From Pseudomonadota bacterium (GTDB lineage Bacteria; Pseudomonadota; Gammaproteobacteria; Steroidobacterales; Steroidobacteraceae), in contig JAFAGC010000077.1 of assembly GCA_023423065.1 (NCBI GenBank), positions 7,519 through 71,518 of the forward strand: DNA of 64,000 bases. The letters are read 5' to 3'. A program made the position numbers and the translations under genes. This document shows, piece after piece, positions 1-8,908 of the stretch. The notes below the pieces were generated by a model, which had not been told where the DNA came from, ran no database searches, and saw nothing but the letters and a program-made list of their open reading frames with translations. The stretch's first letter is position 1; each line of letters begins with the position of its first letter.

Positions 1-189
1 GAAGCGCCGCAGCGCGGACTTCGCGCTTTCGGTCAGGCGGCGCAGCTCGGGATTGAATTCCTCGTTGAGCGCCGCACGCAGCCGTTCGAATGCGCCGCGA
101 AACGCGGACTCGTCGTTCGCCTCGACGGCGGTCGCGAGATCGGCGACCTGCGAACGATATCGATCGTGCAGTGTTTCTGGACGGGACAT
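1..189 (-). CDS. cheZ: Chemotaxis phosphatase CheZ (N-terminal part)
   Basis: This reading frame starts at 189 and runs off the left edge, so only 63 residues are visible. They form an acidic helical stretch (MSRPETLHDRYRSQ start) followed by a segment ending LRRLTESAKSALRRF. That pattern resembles the start of pseudomonad-type CheZ, where an L-x-R-x-L helix begins the long hairpin. CheZ dephosphorylates CheY-P and so resets the flagellar switch. It lies eight bases downstream of cheY in the same direction, the usual fliA-cheY-cheZ order of polar flagellates. The catalytic region is outside the window, so the call rests on the N-terminus and the position. Confidence 0.65.
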   Translation of the reverse strand, partial: MSRPETLHDRYRSQVADLATAVEANDESAFRGAFERLRAALNEEFNPELRRLTESAKSALRRF

Positions 190-197
190 GGTCAGCC

Positions 198-590
198 TCA
201 AGCCGCGGCCGCCTTGCTCGCCAGGATCTTGTCGATCTTTTCCTTGAGCGTCGCGGCCGTGAAGGGCTTGATCACGTAGCCGGAAACGCCGGCCTGCGCC
301 GCCTCGACGATCTGCTCGCGCTTGGCCTCGGCCGTCAGCATGAGCACGGGTAGTTTGGCGAGCTTGGCGTCGGCGCGCACGGCCTTGAGCAGGTCGAGGC
401 CCGGCATGCCCGGCATGTTCCAGTCGGTGATGAGGAAATCGAAGTTGCCGTTCTTGAGCAGCGGCAGCGCGGTGTTGCCGTCGTCCGCCTCGGTCACGTC
501 GGCGTAGCCGAGTTCGTTCAGCAGTCCCTTCACGATCCTGCGCATGGTCGAGAAGTCGTCGACCACGAGGAATTTCATTGTGTTGCTCAC
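198..590 (-). CDS. cheY: Chemotaxis response regulator CheY
   Basis: This is a 130-residue single receiver domain. The acidic pocket is D11-D12, the phosphoacceptor is D56 (in TDWNMPG), the switch residues are T86 and Y105, and the conserved lysine is K108 in KPF. FLVVDDFSTMRRIVKGLLNELG is the typical CheY start. In its phosphorylated form it binds FliM (EIDALL motif, encoded at 9234-10244) and reverses flagellar rotation. It sits three bases after fliA and just before cheZ, so it is probably co-transcribed with both. The start at 590 places the beta-1 strand at the usual distance. Confidence 0.97.
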   Translation of the reverse strand: MSNTMKFLVVDDFSTMRRIVKGLLNELGYADVTEADDGNTALPLLKNGNFDFLITDWNMPGMPGLDLLKAVRADAKLAKLPVLMLTAEAKREQIVEAAQAGVSGYVIKPFTAATLKEKIDKILASKAAAA

Positions 591-593
591 CGT

Positions 594-1322
594 CTATCTC
601 CTCTCATTGTCCACTCGCCAGCCCGACAGCCGGGCCTGCAGTCGCGACAGCGCCTGGCCGTGGATCTGGCAGATCCGCGATTCGCTCACCTTCAGCACCG
701 CGCCGATTTCCTTGAGGTTCAACTCATCGTCGTAGTACAGGGACATCACCATGCGCTCGCGCTCCGGCAGTCCCGCGATGGCTTCCGTCAGCGCGGCGCG
801 AAACCGCTCGTCGATCACGTCGCGAAACGGGTCCGCGTTCGGATCCGTCGCGCTGATCTCGCCTTCTTCCGTCGTGAGGCTCGCGATCTGGCAACCCGCC
901 GCGTCCTCCACGATCTTGTGATACTCCTCGAGGCTCACGCCCATCTTGTTCGCGACGTCCGAGTCGCGCGCCTCGCGGCCGATCTCCGCTTCCAGCTCGC
1001 GGATCGCCGTCGCGACCGCGCGCGCCTTGCGGTGCACGGAGCGCGGCGCCCAGTCGAGCTTGCGCAATCCATCGAGCATCGCGCCGCGAATGCGGATGCC
1101 GGCGTAGGTCTCGAAACTCGCCCCACGTCCGGTCGAATAGTTGGAGGCGGCCTCCAGCAGGCCGAGCATCCCGGCCTGGATCAGATCGTCGACCTCGACC
1201 GAGGCCGGCAGTCGCCCCGCGAGGTGGTATGCGATGCGCTTCACCAGTTCGGCATGGCGCATCACCAGCTGCTCGGTTTCCCGGGCGCCGGCGCGCTGGC
1301 TGTAGGCGCTCACTCCGCTCAT
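594..1322 (-). CDS. fliA: RNA polymerase sigma-28 factor FliA
   Basis: This is a 242-residue sigma-28 factor. Region 2 is visible (HAELVKRIAYHLAGRLP through VEVDDLIQAGMLGLLEAASNY, then the GRGASFETYAGIRIRGAMLDGLR segment). Region 4 is the C-terminal helix-turn-helix (LNLKEIGAVLKVSESRICQIHGQAL). FliA transcribes the late genes (fliC, chaperones, chemotaxis) and is held inactive by FlgM, encoded at 36788-37111. The frame is open further upstream, but the ATG at 1322 overlaps the flhG stop as ATGA and gives the normal family length, so I chose it. FliA-type promoters appear before fliC, fliS and flgM in this window. Confidence 0.97.
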   Translation of the reverse strand: MSGVSAYSQRAGARETEQLVMRHAELVKRIAYHLAGRLPASVEVDDLIQAGMLGLLEAASNYSTGRGASFETYAGIRIRGAMLDGLRKLDWAPRSVHRKARAVATAIRELEAEIGREARDSDVANKMGVSLEEYHKIVEDAAGCQIASLTTEEGEISATDPNADPFRDVIDERFRAALTEAIAGLPERERMVMSLYYDDELNLKEIGAVLKVSESRICQIHGQALSRLQARLSGWRVDNERR

Positions 1323-2182
1323 CGAACCACCTCGAGGCGCACCGACGGACGCCGTATCAGTCGCTCGACGAAGAACTCCACGTTGCCCCGGGGCCCTTCG
1401 GCTACTGGCCACATATCGGCCCGCAACGCGAGCGTCTTGAGCGCCATGCTCGCCGGGCAAGACGGATACGCCGTCACAACGGGACGCTGTTCACGGATCG
1501 CGCGACGCAGGAACGCGTCCTCGGGAATCTCGCCGACATAATCCAGCTCCACTTCGAGGAATCGCATCGCGACCCGCTCGAATCTCTGGAACAGGGACTG
1601 CCCTAGTCCCTTCCCGCGCGACTGGTTCACCACCACGCGGAATTTCTTCACGCCGTGATCGCGGCTCAGCAGCTTTATCAACGCGTAGGCGTCGGTCAGC
1701 GAGGCCGGTTCGTCGCACAACACGACCAGCACCTGCTGCGCCGCCTGCGAGAACTGCAGCACCGAACCCGAGATGCCGGCGGCGGTATCCACCACCAGGG
1801 TATCGAGCCGGGTAGATAGATCGCCGAATGCGCGCACCAGCCCCAGGTGGGTCATCGTGTCGAGCTCGGCGAGCTGCGCGATGCCGGAGGCGGCGGGCAC
1901 GATCTTGAAACCCTGCGGCGCCTCGATGATCACTTCCTCGAGCGTGCAGGTGCCGGCGAGCACGTCCGCGAGCGTGAGCCGCGGCGTGAGACCCAGGAAT
2001 ACATCCACATTGGCGAGACCGAGGTCGCCGTCGAGCAGCATCACCTGCTTGCCGCGCGAGGCCAGCGAGGCCGCGAGATTCACCGCGACGGTGGTCTTGC
2101 CCACGCCGCCCTTGCCGCCGGTGACGGCGATCACCTGCACCGGATGATGGTTCACGGGCACGGGCTTACTGCTTCCGGCCAT
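1319..2182 (-). CDS. flhG: Flagellar number regulator FlhG (FleN), MinD-like ATPase
   Basis: This 287-residue protein belongs to the ParA/MinD family. The deviant Walker A motif GGKGGVGKTT spans residues 22-31 (signature K24 and catalytic K29), followed by LLDGDLGLANVDVFLGL and VVDTAAGI. It closely resembles Pseudomonas FleN, including the short N-terminus before HPVQVIAVTGGKGG and the C-terminal EFFVERL. In polar flagellates FlhG limits flagellar number by antagonising FleQ/FlrA and works with FlhF. Its start overlaps the flhF 3' end by 17 bp and its stop overlaps fliA, so flhF-flhG-fliA look translationally coupled. Confidence 0.96.
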   Translation of the reverse strand: MAGSSKPVPVNHHPVQVIAVTGGKGGVGKTTVAVNLAASLASRGKQVMLLDGDLGLANVDVFLGLTPRLTLADVLAGTCTLEEVIIEAPQGFKIVPAASGIAQLAELDTMTHLGLVRAFGDLSTRLDTLVVDTAAGISGSVLQFSQAAQQVLVVLCDEPASLTDAYALIKLLSRDHGVKKFRVVVNQSRGKGLGQSLFQRFERVAMRFLEVELDYVGEIPEDAFLRRAIREQRPVVTAYPSCPASMALKTLALRADMWPVAEGPRGNVEFFVERLIRRPSVRLEVVR

Positions 2183-3470
2183 TCGCCGCTCCTGCCATTC
2201 GTCTCTGCATCACTTCGTCGTCCGCCGTCGCGCCGTTGTGGCTCGCGATCTCGACCGCGCGGCTCACGAGCCCGTGCGCGCGCGCCGGCTCCAGGTCTTC
2301 GGGAACACGCTGGCCATCGCTGACGTACGCGGCCGCGAGCTTGTGGCGCACGAGCGCCGAGATGACGCCGCCGAGACTCACCGCCTCGTCGACCTTCGTG
2401 ATGACACAGGCCGTGGGCTTGGCGAGCGCGAAGCGCTGCACGACCTCGTCGATCGCTCCTGTCTGGGTGCTCGCGGGCAGCACGAGCGAGGTCTCGACGC
2501 TGGCCTGCATGTTCTGCAGCAACCGCAGCTGGCGGGCGAGCTCCGGATCGCGCGGGCTCGCGCCGGCGGTGTCGATCATCACGAACTTGCAATGGCGCAG
2601 CTCGTAGAGCAGTTCCGGCAGCTCGCTGATGTCGAAGGCGTTGTGCGTCGTGACGCCGAGCAGGCGTCCGAGCGTGTGCATCTGTTCGTGCGCGCCGATG
2701 CGCACCGAGTCGGCCGAGATCATCGCGACCTTGCGCGGACCGTGGCGCAGCACCCAGCGCGCCGCGAGCTTGGCGAGCAACGTCGTCTTGCCGGCGCCCG
2801 CGGGGCCGGCGAACGCGACGACGCCGCCCTTCTCGAGCCAGCGGTCGCCGGTCGTCTGGATCGTGCGCGCGATGGTCGCGAGCGCGAAGCGGCGCGCCGC
2901 GGCGAAGCTGAGCTCCGTCGGGATCTTGCGCACGAGGGAATTCGCGAGGTCCTGCGTGATGCCGAGCTGCGCGAGCTCCTTGAGCATCGCGGCCTGGATG
3001 GGCGAACGACGCGAGAGGTCGTTCCAGGCGAGCGTCGCGAGCTGGGCTTCCAGCATGCGACGCATGTTCTTCATTTCATCGGCGAGCGCTTCGGGGCTGG
3101 CGCCCGCGGTGTGCGGGACCGCCGGCGCGGCGCTGGCGGCCACCGGCGCGATCTGCTCGGAAATCTGCAGGGACGCGCGACGCGTGCGCGCAGCCTCGTT
3201 GCCGCGAATGTCCGTCACGGGAGCGGCACTCTCGGCGCGCGGCGGATCGAGCCGCTGCAGCGCTTCCGAGTGCGCGGCGTGCACGCGCGGCACGGCGGCC
3301 GGCGGCGCGGCCTCGACCGCGCGCGCGACGTCGAAATCCATCGCGGCCACGACTTCCACCTCGCTGCCGACCCGGCCCGACGAGAGGATCACCGCGTCGG
3401 GACCCAGCGCCTCGCGCACCTGGGCGAGCGCGGAGCGCATGTCTTTCGCGACGTATCTCTGAATCTTCAT
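2166..3470 (-). CDS. flhF: Flagellar placement GTPase FlhF (SRP family)
   Basis: This 434-residue SRP-type GTPase has a short N-terminal B domain (MKIQRYVAKDMRSALAQVREALGPDAVILS), a low-complexity alanine/proline linker to about residue 125, then an NG domain. G1 is GPAGAGKTT (222-230), the DSVRIGAHEQ element follows, G3 is DTAG (300-303), and G4 is TKVD (358-361). FlhF places the flagellum at the cell pole and is inactivated through FlhG. The gene lies between flhA (20-bp gap) and flhG (overlap), the conserved flhAFG-fliA order, and supports a polar flagellum. Confidence 0.96.
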   Translation of the reverse strand: MKIQRYVAKDMRSALAQVREALGPDAVILSSGRVGSEVEVVAAMDFDVARAVEAAPPAAVPRVHAAHSEALQRLDPPRAESAAPVTDIRGNEAARTRRASLQISEQIAPVAASAAPAVPHTAGASPEALADEMKNMRRMLEAQLATLAWNDLSRRSPIQAAMLKELAQLGITQDLANSLVRKIPTELSFAAARRFALATIARTIQTTGDRWLEKGGVVAFAGPAGAGKTTLLAKLAARWVLRHGPRKVAMISADSVRIGAHEQMHTLGRLLGVTTHNAFDISELPELLYELRHCKFVMIDTAGASPRDPELARQLRLLQNMQASVETSLVLPASTQTGAIDEVVQRFALAKPTACVITKVDEAVSLGGVISALVRHKLAAAYVSDGQRVPEDLEPARAHGLVSRAVEIASHNGATADDEVMQRRMAGAANGRKQ

Positions 3471-3490
3471 ATGTCAGATCCTTCGTTCAT

Positions 3491-5584
3491 TCATCGGCCG
3501 CCGACCGCGGTGACCATTCGCACCTTCCGGTTGTCGGGCAGCTCGTTCCAGGCCAGCACGTGCAGTCCCGGGACACTCACCCGGAAGAACCGCGCCAGTG
3601 CCGCGCGCAGCGCGGGCGGCGTCAGCAACACCGCCGGCTCTCCGCCACGTTCTTGACGCTGCGCGGCCTCCTGCAGACTTCGTTGCAAACGGTCTGCCAG
3701 CCCGGGCTCGAGGCCGGGACTTGCCGCCGGATTTGCGAGCCCGTTCGTGAGCAGGCGCTCCAGATCCGGTTCGAGGGTGATGACGGGCAGTTCTTCGGCG
3801 AGGCCGACGATGTCCTGGACGATCTGGCGACCCAGGGCAACCCTGACCTGCGCGATCAGCGCCTGCGTGTCCTGCGTGCGCGGACCCGCCTCCGCCAATG
3901 CTTCGACGATCGCGCGGACATTGCGGATCGGCACGCGCTCGGCCAGCAGGCCCTGCATGACCCGCACGACGGTCGCGAGCGGCAGCACTTTCGGCACCAG
4001 TTCCTCGACCAGCTTGGGCGAGGTCTTCGACAGGTTCTTGAGGAGCTGCTCGGCTTCTTCGTGACCGAACAACTCGTGCGCGTGCGTCTGGATCAGGTGC
4101 GACAGGTGCGTCGCGATGACCGTGGCCGCGTCGACCACCGTGTAACCGAGCGACTGCGCGTGCTCGCGCAGCGACGGCTCTATCCACACGGCTTCCATGC
4201 CGAACGCCGGATCGCGCGTCGGCAGGCCATTGACGGGACCGAACACCCGTCCGGGATTGATCGCCAGTTCGCGGTCGGGATGTACGACGCTTTCGCCTAT
4301 GGCGACCCCCGCGAGCCGTATGCGGTACGCGTTGGGTCCGAGTTCCAGGTTGTCCCGGATGTGCACGGGCTGCACGAGGAAGCCGAGCTCCTGCGTGAGC
4401 TTGCGGCGGATGCCGCGGATGCGGGCCAGCAGGTCGCCGCCCTTGGTTCTATCTACCAGCGGCACGAGCCGATAACCGACCTCGAGGCCGACGACGTCGA
4501 CGGGACGCACGTCCTCCCAGGACAGCTCCTGGTTCTCCGGCGCGGGCGCCGGCGGCGGTTCGGGCGGCGCGGCCTCTTCGATCGCCTGCGCCTGCCTGCG
4601 CTTCTGCGTGATGCGCCACGCGGCCCATCCGCAGATGGCGGCCATCGACAGGAACGCGAGGTTCGGCATGCCGGGGATCACGCCCATCACGCCGAGCACG
4701 CCGGCCGCGACGCCGAGCGCCTTCGGCTGGCCGAACAGTTGTTTGCCGAGCTCCTGGCCGACGTCCTGCTCGCGCGAAATTCGCGTGACGATGATAGCCA
4801 CCGCGACCGACAGCAGCAGTCCCGGAATCTGTGCCACGAGGCCGTCGCCGATGGTCAGCAGCGTGTACGTGCGCGCGGCGTCGCCCACCGGCAGGCCGTG
4901 CATCATCGTGCCGATCAGCAATCCACCGACGATGTTGATGACGAGGATCAGGATGCCCGCGATCGCGTCGCCGCGGACGAACTTGCTGGCGCCGTCCATC
5001 GAGCCGTAGAAGTCGGATTCGGCGCGCACCTCGGCGCGACGGTCGCGCGCCTGTTCCTGCGTGAGAACGCCTGCGTTGAGATCGGCGTCGATCGCCATCT
5101 GCTTGCCGGGCATCGCGTCCAACGCGAACCGCGCGGAAACCTCGGATACGCGGCCGGCGCCCTTCGTCACGACGACGAAGTTGATGATCGTGAGGATCCC
5201 GAACACCACCACGCCCACGGCGTAGTTGCCGCCGATCACGAACTCGCCGAAGGCCGCGATCACCTTGCCCGCGGCGTGTGTGCCTTCGTGGCCGTGCATG
5301 AGCACCACGCGCGTCGAGGCGACGTTGAGCGCGAGGCGCAGGATCGTGACGAGCAGCAGCACGGTCGGGAAGATCGCGAACTCGAGCGGACGCGCGACCT
5401 GGAACACGGCCATCACGATGATGAGCGACAGCGCGATGTTGAACGTGAACAACACGTCCAGCATGAGCGGCGGCAGCGGCAGGATCATCATCGCGAGGAT
5501 CGCGATGAGACCGATCGGCACGCCGATGCCGATGCGCAGCAATGCACTGAATCCGGAGCCTGCGTTGTCGTTACCGATGGCCAT
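3491..5584 (-). CDS. flhA: Flagellar export gate protein FlhA
   Basis: This 697-residue protein has about eight N-terminal membrane segments (residues about 15-310) and a large cytoplasmic domain. The FHIPEP-family signature lies around residues 144-168 (RVSEVSARFALDAMPG, then IDADLNAG). FlhA forms the nonameric ring of the flagellar type III export gate. Its cytoplasmic domain docks substrate-chaperone complexes such as FlgN-FlgK and FliS-FliC. It follows flhB by three bases and precedes flhF. Length and motif spacing are normal for the family. Confidence 0.98.
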   Translation of the reverse strand: MAIGNDNAGSGFSALLRIGIGVPIGLIAILAMMILPLPPLMLDVLFTFNIALSLIIVMAVFQVARPLEFAIFPTVLLLVTILRLALNVASTRVVLMHGHEGTHAAGKVIAAFGEFVIGGNYAVGVVVFGILTIINFVVVTKGAGRVSEVSARFALDAMPGKQMAIDADLNAGVLTQEQARDRRAEVRAESDFYGSMDGASKFVRGDAIAGILILVINIVGGLLIGTMMHGLPVGDAARTYTLLTIGDGLVAQIPGLLLSVAVAIIVTRISREQDVGQELGKQLFGQPKALGVAAGVLGVMGVIPGMPNLAFLSMAAICGWAAWRITQKRRQAQAIEEAAPPEPPPAPAPENQELSWEDVRPVDVVGLEVGYRLVPLVDRTKGGDLLARIRGIRRKLTQELGFLVQPVHIRDNLELGPNAYRIRLAGVAIGESVVHPDRELAINPGRVFGPVNGLPTRDPAFGMEAVWIEPSLREHAQSLGYTVVDAATVIATHLSHLIQTHAHELFGHEEAEQLLKNLSKTSPKLVEELVPKVLPLATVVRVMQGLLAERVPIRNVRAIVEALAEAGPRTQDTQALIAQVRVALGRQIVQDIVGLAEELPVITLEPDLERLLTNGLANPAASPGLEPGLADRLQRSLQEAAQRQERGGEPAVLLTPPALRAALARFFRVSVPGLHVLAWNELPDNRKVRMVTAVGGR

Positions 5585-5587
5585 GGG

Positions 5588-6688
5588 TTACTGGATGGTT
5601 GGAGGCGGCGGCGGAGCAGCACCGCGCTCGCGGGCGGCGCGCAGCTGGAACACGTACGTGAGGACCTGGGCGACGGCGACGTAGAGCGCGGCCGGCACTT
5701 CGCGGCCGATGTCCACGCTCTTGTGCAGCGCGCGCGCGAGCGGCGGTGCCTCGACGATCGCCACGCCGTTCTCGCCGGCGATCTCGCGGATCCTGAGCGC
5801 GAGCAGGTCGGTGCCCTTTGCGACCACGACGGGCGCGCGCATCTTCGATTCGTCGTAACGCAGCGCGACCGCGAAGTGCGTCGGGTTGGTCACGACGACG
5901 TCGGCGGTCGGCACTTCCTGCAGCATGCGGCCGCGCGCCAGCGCGCGTTGCGCCTCGCGGATGCGGCCGCGCGTTTCGGGAGAACCTTCGCTCTCCTTGT
6001 ATTCCTGGCGCACTTCCTCGCGCGTCATCTTGAGTTCCTTCGCGTGCTGCCAGAGCTGGAACGGCACGTCGACCGCCGCGATGATCGCGAGGCCGCAGAC
6101 GAGAACGAGCAGCGAATACGCGGCCAGCGAGGCCGCGTGCCCGATCGCGGCGTTGACCGGTTCCGCCGACAGGCTCATGAGTTCCGGCGCCAGGCCGTTC
6201 AACAGCAACCAGGCGATGACCCCGACGACGCAGACCTTGGCGATGCCCTTGCACAGCTCGATAAGGCCGCGCGCCGAGAACATGCGGCCGAAGCCTTTCG
6301 CGGGGCTCAGCCGGCCGAACTGCGGGACGAGAGCCTGGCCCGAGAGATTCCAGCCGCCGATCGCGAGCGGCGCCGCGAGCGCGGCGCCGAACGTGGCGCC
6401 GAGAATCGGCAGGATCATCCACAAGGCGCGCGAGCCGGCGTTCATCAGCGACGGCCAGATGGCGTCGTTCGACATCGCCTGCGCCGGGGTCAGGCTGAGC
6501 GAGTCGTGCATGAACCCGGCGAACTGGCCGGTGGCCATGCGACCGAGCGTGTAGATGGCCGTCGCGGCCGCGATGCACACCGCCGCCATCGAAAGATCGG
6601 CCGAGCGCGGCACCTGGCCTTTCTTGCGCGCCTCCTCGAGGCGCTTGGGTGTAGCTCGTTCGGTGCGTTCCTGTTCGTTCTCGGCCAT
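5588..6688 (-). CDS. flhB: Flagellar export switch protein FlhB
   Basis: This 366-residue export-gate component has an N-terminal basic stretch (ERTERATPKRLEEARKKGQVPRS), four membrane segments and a cytoplasmic C-terminus. The autocleavage motif NPTH is at residues 268-271. Cleavage between N and P, together with FliK, switches export from rod/hook to filament substrates. The C-terminus ends in a proline run. It begins two bases after the fliR stop and runs straight into flhA, continuing the fliLMNOPQR-flhBA transcription unit. Confidence 0.97.
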   Translation of the reverse strand: MAENEQERTERATPKRLEEARKKGQVPRSADLSMAAVCIAAATAIYTLGRMATGQFAGFMHDSLSLTPAQAMSNDAIWPSLMNAGSRALWMILPILGATFGAALAAPLAIGGWNLSGQALVPQFGRLSPAKGFGRMFSARGLIELCKGIAKVCVVGVIAWLLLNGLAPELMSLSAEPVNAAIGHAASLAAYSLLVLVCGLAIIAAVDVPFQLWQHAKELKMTREEVRQEYKESEGSPETRGRIREAQRALARGRMLQEVPTADVVVTNPTHFAVALRYDESKMRAPVVVAKGTDLLALRIREIAGENGVAIVEAPPLARALHKSVDIGREVPAALYVAVAQVLTYVFQLRAARERGAAPPPPPTIQ

Positions 6689-6690
6689 GG

Positions 6691-7467
6691 TCAGCTACCG
6701 CCCAGTCCGCGCAGGAAATCGAAGCCCAGCGACAGGAGTCGCGTGACGCCTTCGACCAGCGGCCCGATGCCCGCGAGGACGACGAGGAGGCCGATGACGA
6801 GAGAGAACGGAAAGCCGACGGCGAAGAGGTTGAGCGAGGGCGCCGCGCGGCTGACGACGCCGAACGCCAGGTTGACGATGAGCAACGCGGTGATGCCGGG
6901 CAACGCGATCGAAATCGCGCCGGCGAACAGCTGGCCGCCCCAGAGCACCAGCGCCCACAGCCCTTCCCGGCCGAGACCCGTGGTGCCGACGGGCATCGTG
7001 CCGAAACCGTCCACGAGCACCTGGAGCAGCGCGAGGTGCCCGTCCAGCGCCAGGAACACGAGCGTCGCGAGAATGATGTAGATCTGGCCGAGCGCGGCCG
7101 TGCTGCTGCCGCGCAGCGGGTCCACGTTGAACGCGAACGACAGGCCCATGCTGTTCGCGAGCAGCTGGCCGGCGAGCCCGAGCGCGTCGAACACGATCTG
7201 CAGCGCGAAGCCGAGCGCGATGCCGATCAGCAGTTGCTGCGCAACGACGACGAGGCCCTGCGCGGAAAACGGCGCGATGCCCGTGGCCGGCATCAGCGGC
7301 ACGACGAGCGCGGTCAGCGCCGCCGCCAGCAGGATGCGGGTCCGCGCCGGCACGAAGCGCGCGCCGAACATCGGTGCCACCATCAGGCAGGCGCCGATGC
7401 GCACGAACGGAAAGAACGCGTTCGCCATCCACGCCTCGAGCTGACCGGTTGTGAGCGCGATCGCCAC
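6691..7467 (-). CDS. fliR: Flagellar export gate protein FliR
   Basis: This 258-residue integral membrane protein has about six hydrophobic helices and conserved family stretches (LEAWMANAFFPFVRIGACLMVAPMF near the N-terminus and NLAFGVVSRAAPSLNLFAVGFP near residue 200). With FliP and FliQ it builds the helical export gate in the MS ring. It lies between fliQ (4-bp gap) and flhB (2-bp gap) in the conserved fliPQR-flhBA order. No unusual features were seen. Confidence 0.96.
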   Translation of the reverse strand: MAIALTTGQLEAWMANAFFPFVRIGACLMVAPMFGARFVPARTRILLAAALTALVVPLMPATGIAPFSAQGLVVVAQQLLIGIALGFALQIVFDALGLAGQLLANSMGLSFAFNVDPLRGSSTAALGQIYIILATLVFLALDGHLALLQVLVDGFGTMPVGTTGLGREGLWALVLWGGQLFAGAISIALPGITALLIVNLAFGVVSRAAPSLNLFAVGFPFSLVIGLLVVLAGIGPLVEGVTRLLSLGFDFLRGLGGS

Positions 7468-7471
7468 GGTT

Positions 7472-7741
7472 CTATCCGATCATCCCGGGAATGTTCGTGA
7501 TGAGGTTGCGCGTGTATTCGACCAGCGTGCGCAACATCCAGGGCCCGGTGATCGCGAGCACCGCCGCCATGGCCAGTAGTTTGGGGATGAACGACAGCGT
7601 CATCTCGTTGATCTGCGTCGCGGCCTGGAAGATGCCGACGATGAGACCGACCGCGAGCGCGGTCAGCAGCAGCGGCGCGGCCAGCGTGACGGTCAGTTCG
7701 AGCGCCTGGCGGCCGACGGTGACGACGGTTTCGGGAGTCAT
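7472..7741 (-). CDS. fliQ: Flagellar export gate protein FliQ
   Basis: This 89-residue protein has two membrane helices in a hairpin (TLAAPLLLTALAVGLIVGIFQAATQ and LLAMAAVLAITGPWMLRTLVEY). Its MTPETVVTVGRQAL start matches the family. The frame is open ten codons further upstream, but the ATG at 7741 gives the canonical 89 residues and leaves seven bases after the fliP stop. FliQ packs around the FliP-FliR core as part of the export gate. Confidence 0.96.
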   Translation of the reverse strand: MTPETVVTVGRQALELTVTLAAPLLLTALAVGLIVGIFQAATQINEMTLSFIPKLLAMAAVLAITGPWMLRTLVEYTRNLITNIPGMIG

Positions 7742-7748
7742 GCTTGGC

Positions 7749-8510
7749 CTACCTGAAGAAACTCTGGGCAAGAGTGCCCATGACCAGCGCCCAGCCGTCG
7801 ACCAGCACGAACAGCATGATCTTGAACGGCAGTGAAATCAGCACCGGCGACAACATCATCATGCCCATCGACATGAGCACGCTCGCGACCACGAGATCGA
7901 TGATCACGAACGGGATGAACAGCAGGAAGCCGATCTGGAAGGCGGTCTTGAGCTCGCTCGTGACGAAGGCCGGCACGAGGATGTTGAGCGGCACGTCTTC
8001 GGGTTTCTCGAAACCCTTGCCGCCGGAAATGCGCACGAACGTCGCGATGTCGGACTCGCGCGTCTGCTCGAGCATGAACGACTTGAGCGGCACGATGGCG
8101 CGTTCGAGCGCGACGGTCGTTTCGATGGTGCCGGCCAGGTAGGGCTGCGCGGCCTCGGTATTGATCTTCTCGATCACCGGAGCCATGACGAACAACGTGA
8201 GAAAGAGCGCGAGACCCACCAGCACCTGGTTGGGCGGCGTCTGGCCCGCGCCGAGCGCCTGGCGCAGGATCGCGAGCACGATCACGATGCGCGTGAACGC
8301 CGTCATCATGAGCACGATGGCGGGCAGCAGCGTCAGCACCGTCATCAGGATCAGGACCTGGAGCGTCAGCGAATACGTCTGGCCACCGCCCGGATTCGTG
8401 GTGACGGTGACGGCCGGCAGCGCGCCGCCGCCGGTGGCCGCGGCTTCCGCGATCATCGGCAGGAAGGCGAGCAGCGGCAGCAGGAACCTGGCGAGCGGGC
8501 GAAATTTCAT
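7749..8510 (-). CDS. fliP: Flagellar export gate protein FliP
   Basis: This 253-residue protein has an N-terminal cleavable-looking signal segment (RFLLPLLAFLPMIAEAAA) and then four membrane helices. Family blocks are visible: QVLILMTVLTLLPAIVLMMTAFTRIVIVL, ALGAGQTPPNQVLVGLALFLT and FLLFIPFVIIDLVVASVLMSMGM. FliP makes the pentameric core of the flagellar export gate. It overlaps the fliO stop by four bases, which suggests translational coupling to FliO, its assembly chaperone. Confidence 0.97.
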   Translation of the reverse strand: MKFRPLARFLLPLLAFLPMIAEAAATGGGALPAVTVTTNPGGGQTYSLTLQVLILMTVLTLLPAIVLMMTAFTRIVIVLAILRQALGAGQTPPNQVLVGLALFLTLFVMAPVIEKINTEAAQPYLAGTIETTVALERAIVPLKSFMLEQTRESDIATFVRISGGKGFEKPEDVPLNILVPAFVTSELKTAFQIGFLLFIPFVIIDLVVASVLMSMGMMMLSPVLISLPFKIMLFVLVDGWALVMGTLAQSFFR

Positions 8511-8908
8511 CGTCCGGCTCCGCGTTTGCCGAGACTCTTCATCAGGAGGTCGCGGAAATCGGGCATCGCCGGGGCCTGCCCTTCGGGCGCCGGCGGCGCG
8601 GCGGTGTTGGCCCCCACCGGGAAGACATGCAGCGGACGCACGTTGCCCGCGGCGACGCCGACCAGGATGTCGGTATCGCCCACGCGCACGAGCACCAGGC
8701 GTTCCTTGGGACCCACCACCCGGTCGCCGAGCAACTGGATGCGATCGTGGCCGCCTCCACCGATGCGGCGCATGCGCCGGGTCAGCCAGGCGAGCAGCAC
8801 GATGACTCCGAGCACCAGCAGCAGCGCGAAGGTGACCTCGAGCGTGCCACCCGCGGCGCCGCCATGCGCCGCCGCGTTCGGTGCGGCGAAGAGCGTGGGA
8901 TCCGACAT
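8507..8908 (-). CDS. fliO: Flagellar biosynthesis protein FliO
   Basis: This 133-residue protein has one membrane segment (VTFALLLVLGVIVLLAWLTRRMRRIGG), then a small beta-rich cytosolic part with IQLLGDRVVGPKERLVLVRVGDTDILVGVAAGNV, a typical FliO motif. FliO helps FliP assemble and is poorly conserved in sequence, so position between fliN and fliP supports the call. The C-terminal tail (MPDFRDLLMKSLGKRGAGR) resembles other FliO tails. It starts directly after the fliN stop. Confidence 0.92.
   Translation of the reverse strand: MSDPTLFAAPNAAAHGGAAGGTLEVTFALLLVLGVIVLLAWLTRRMRRIGGGGHDRIQLLGDRVVGPKERLVLVRVGDTDILVGVAAGNVRPLHVFPVGANTAAPPAPEGQAPAMPDFRDLLMKSLGKRGAGR

Noticed and set aside
3560..7081. 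Very long open frame (about 1170 codons) on the plus strand opposite flhA, flhB and fliR
   Set aside because: The product is an Arg/Asp/His-rich sequence without domains, in antisense to three well-conserved genes. High G+C removes stop codons in such frames.
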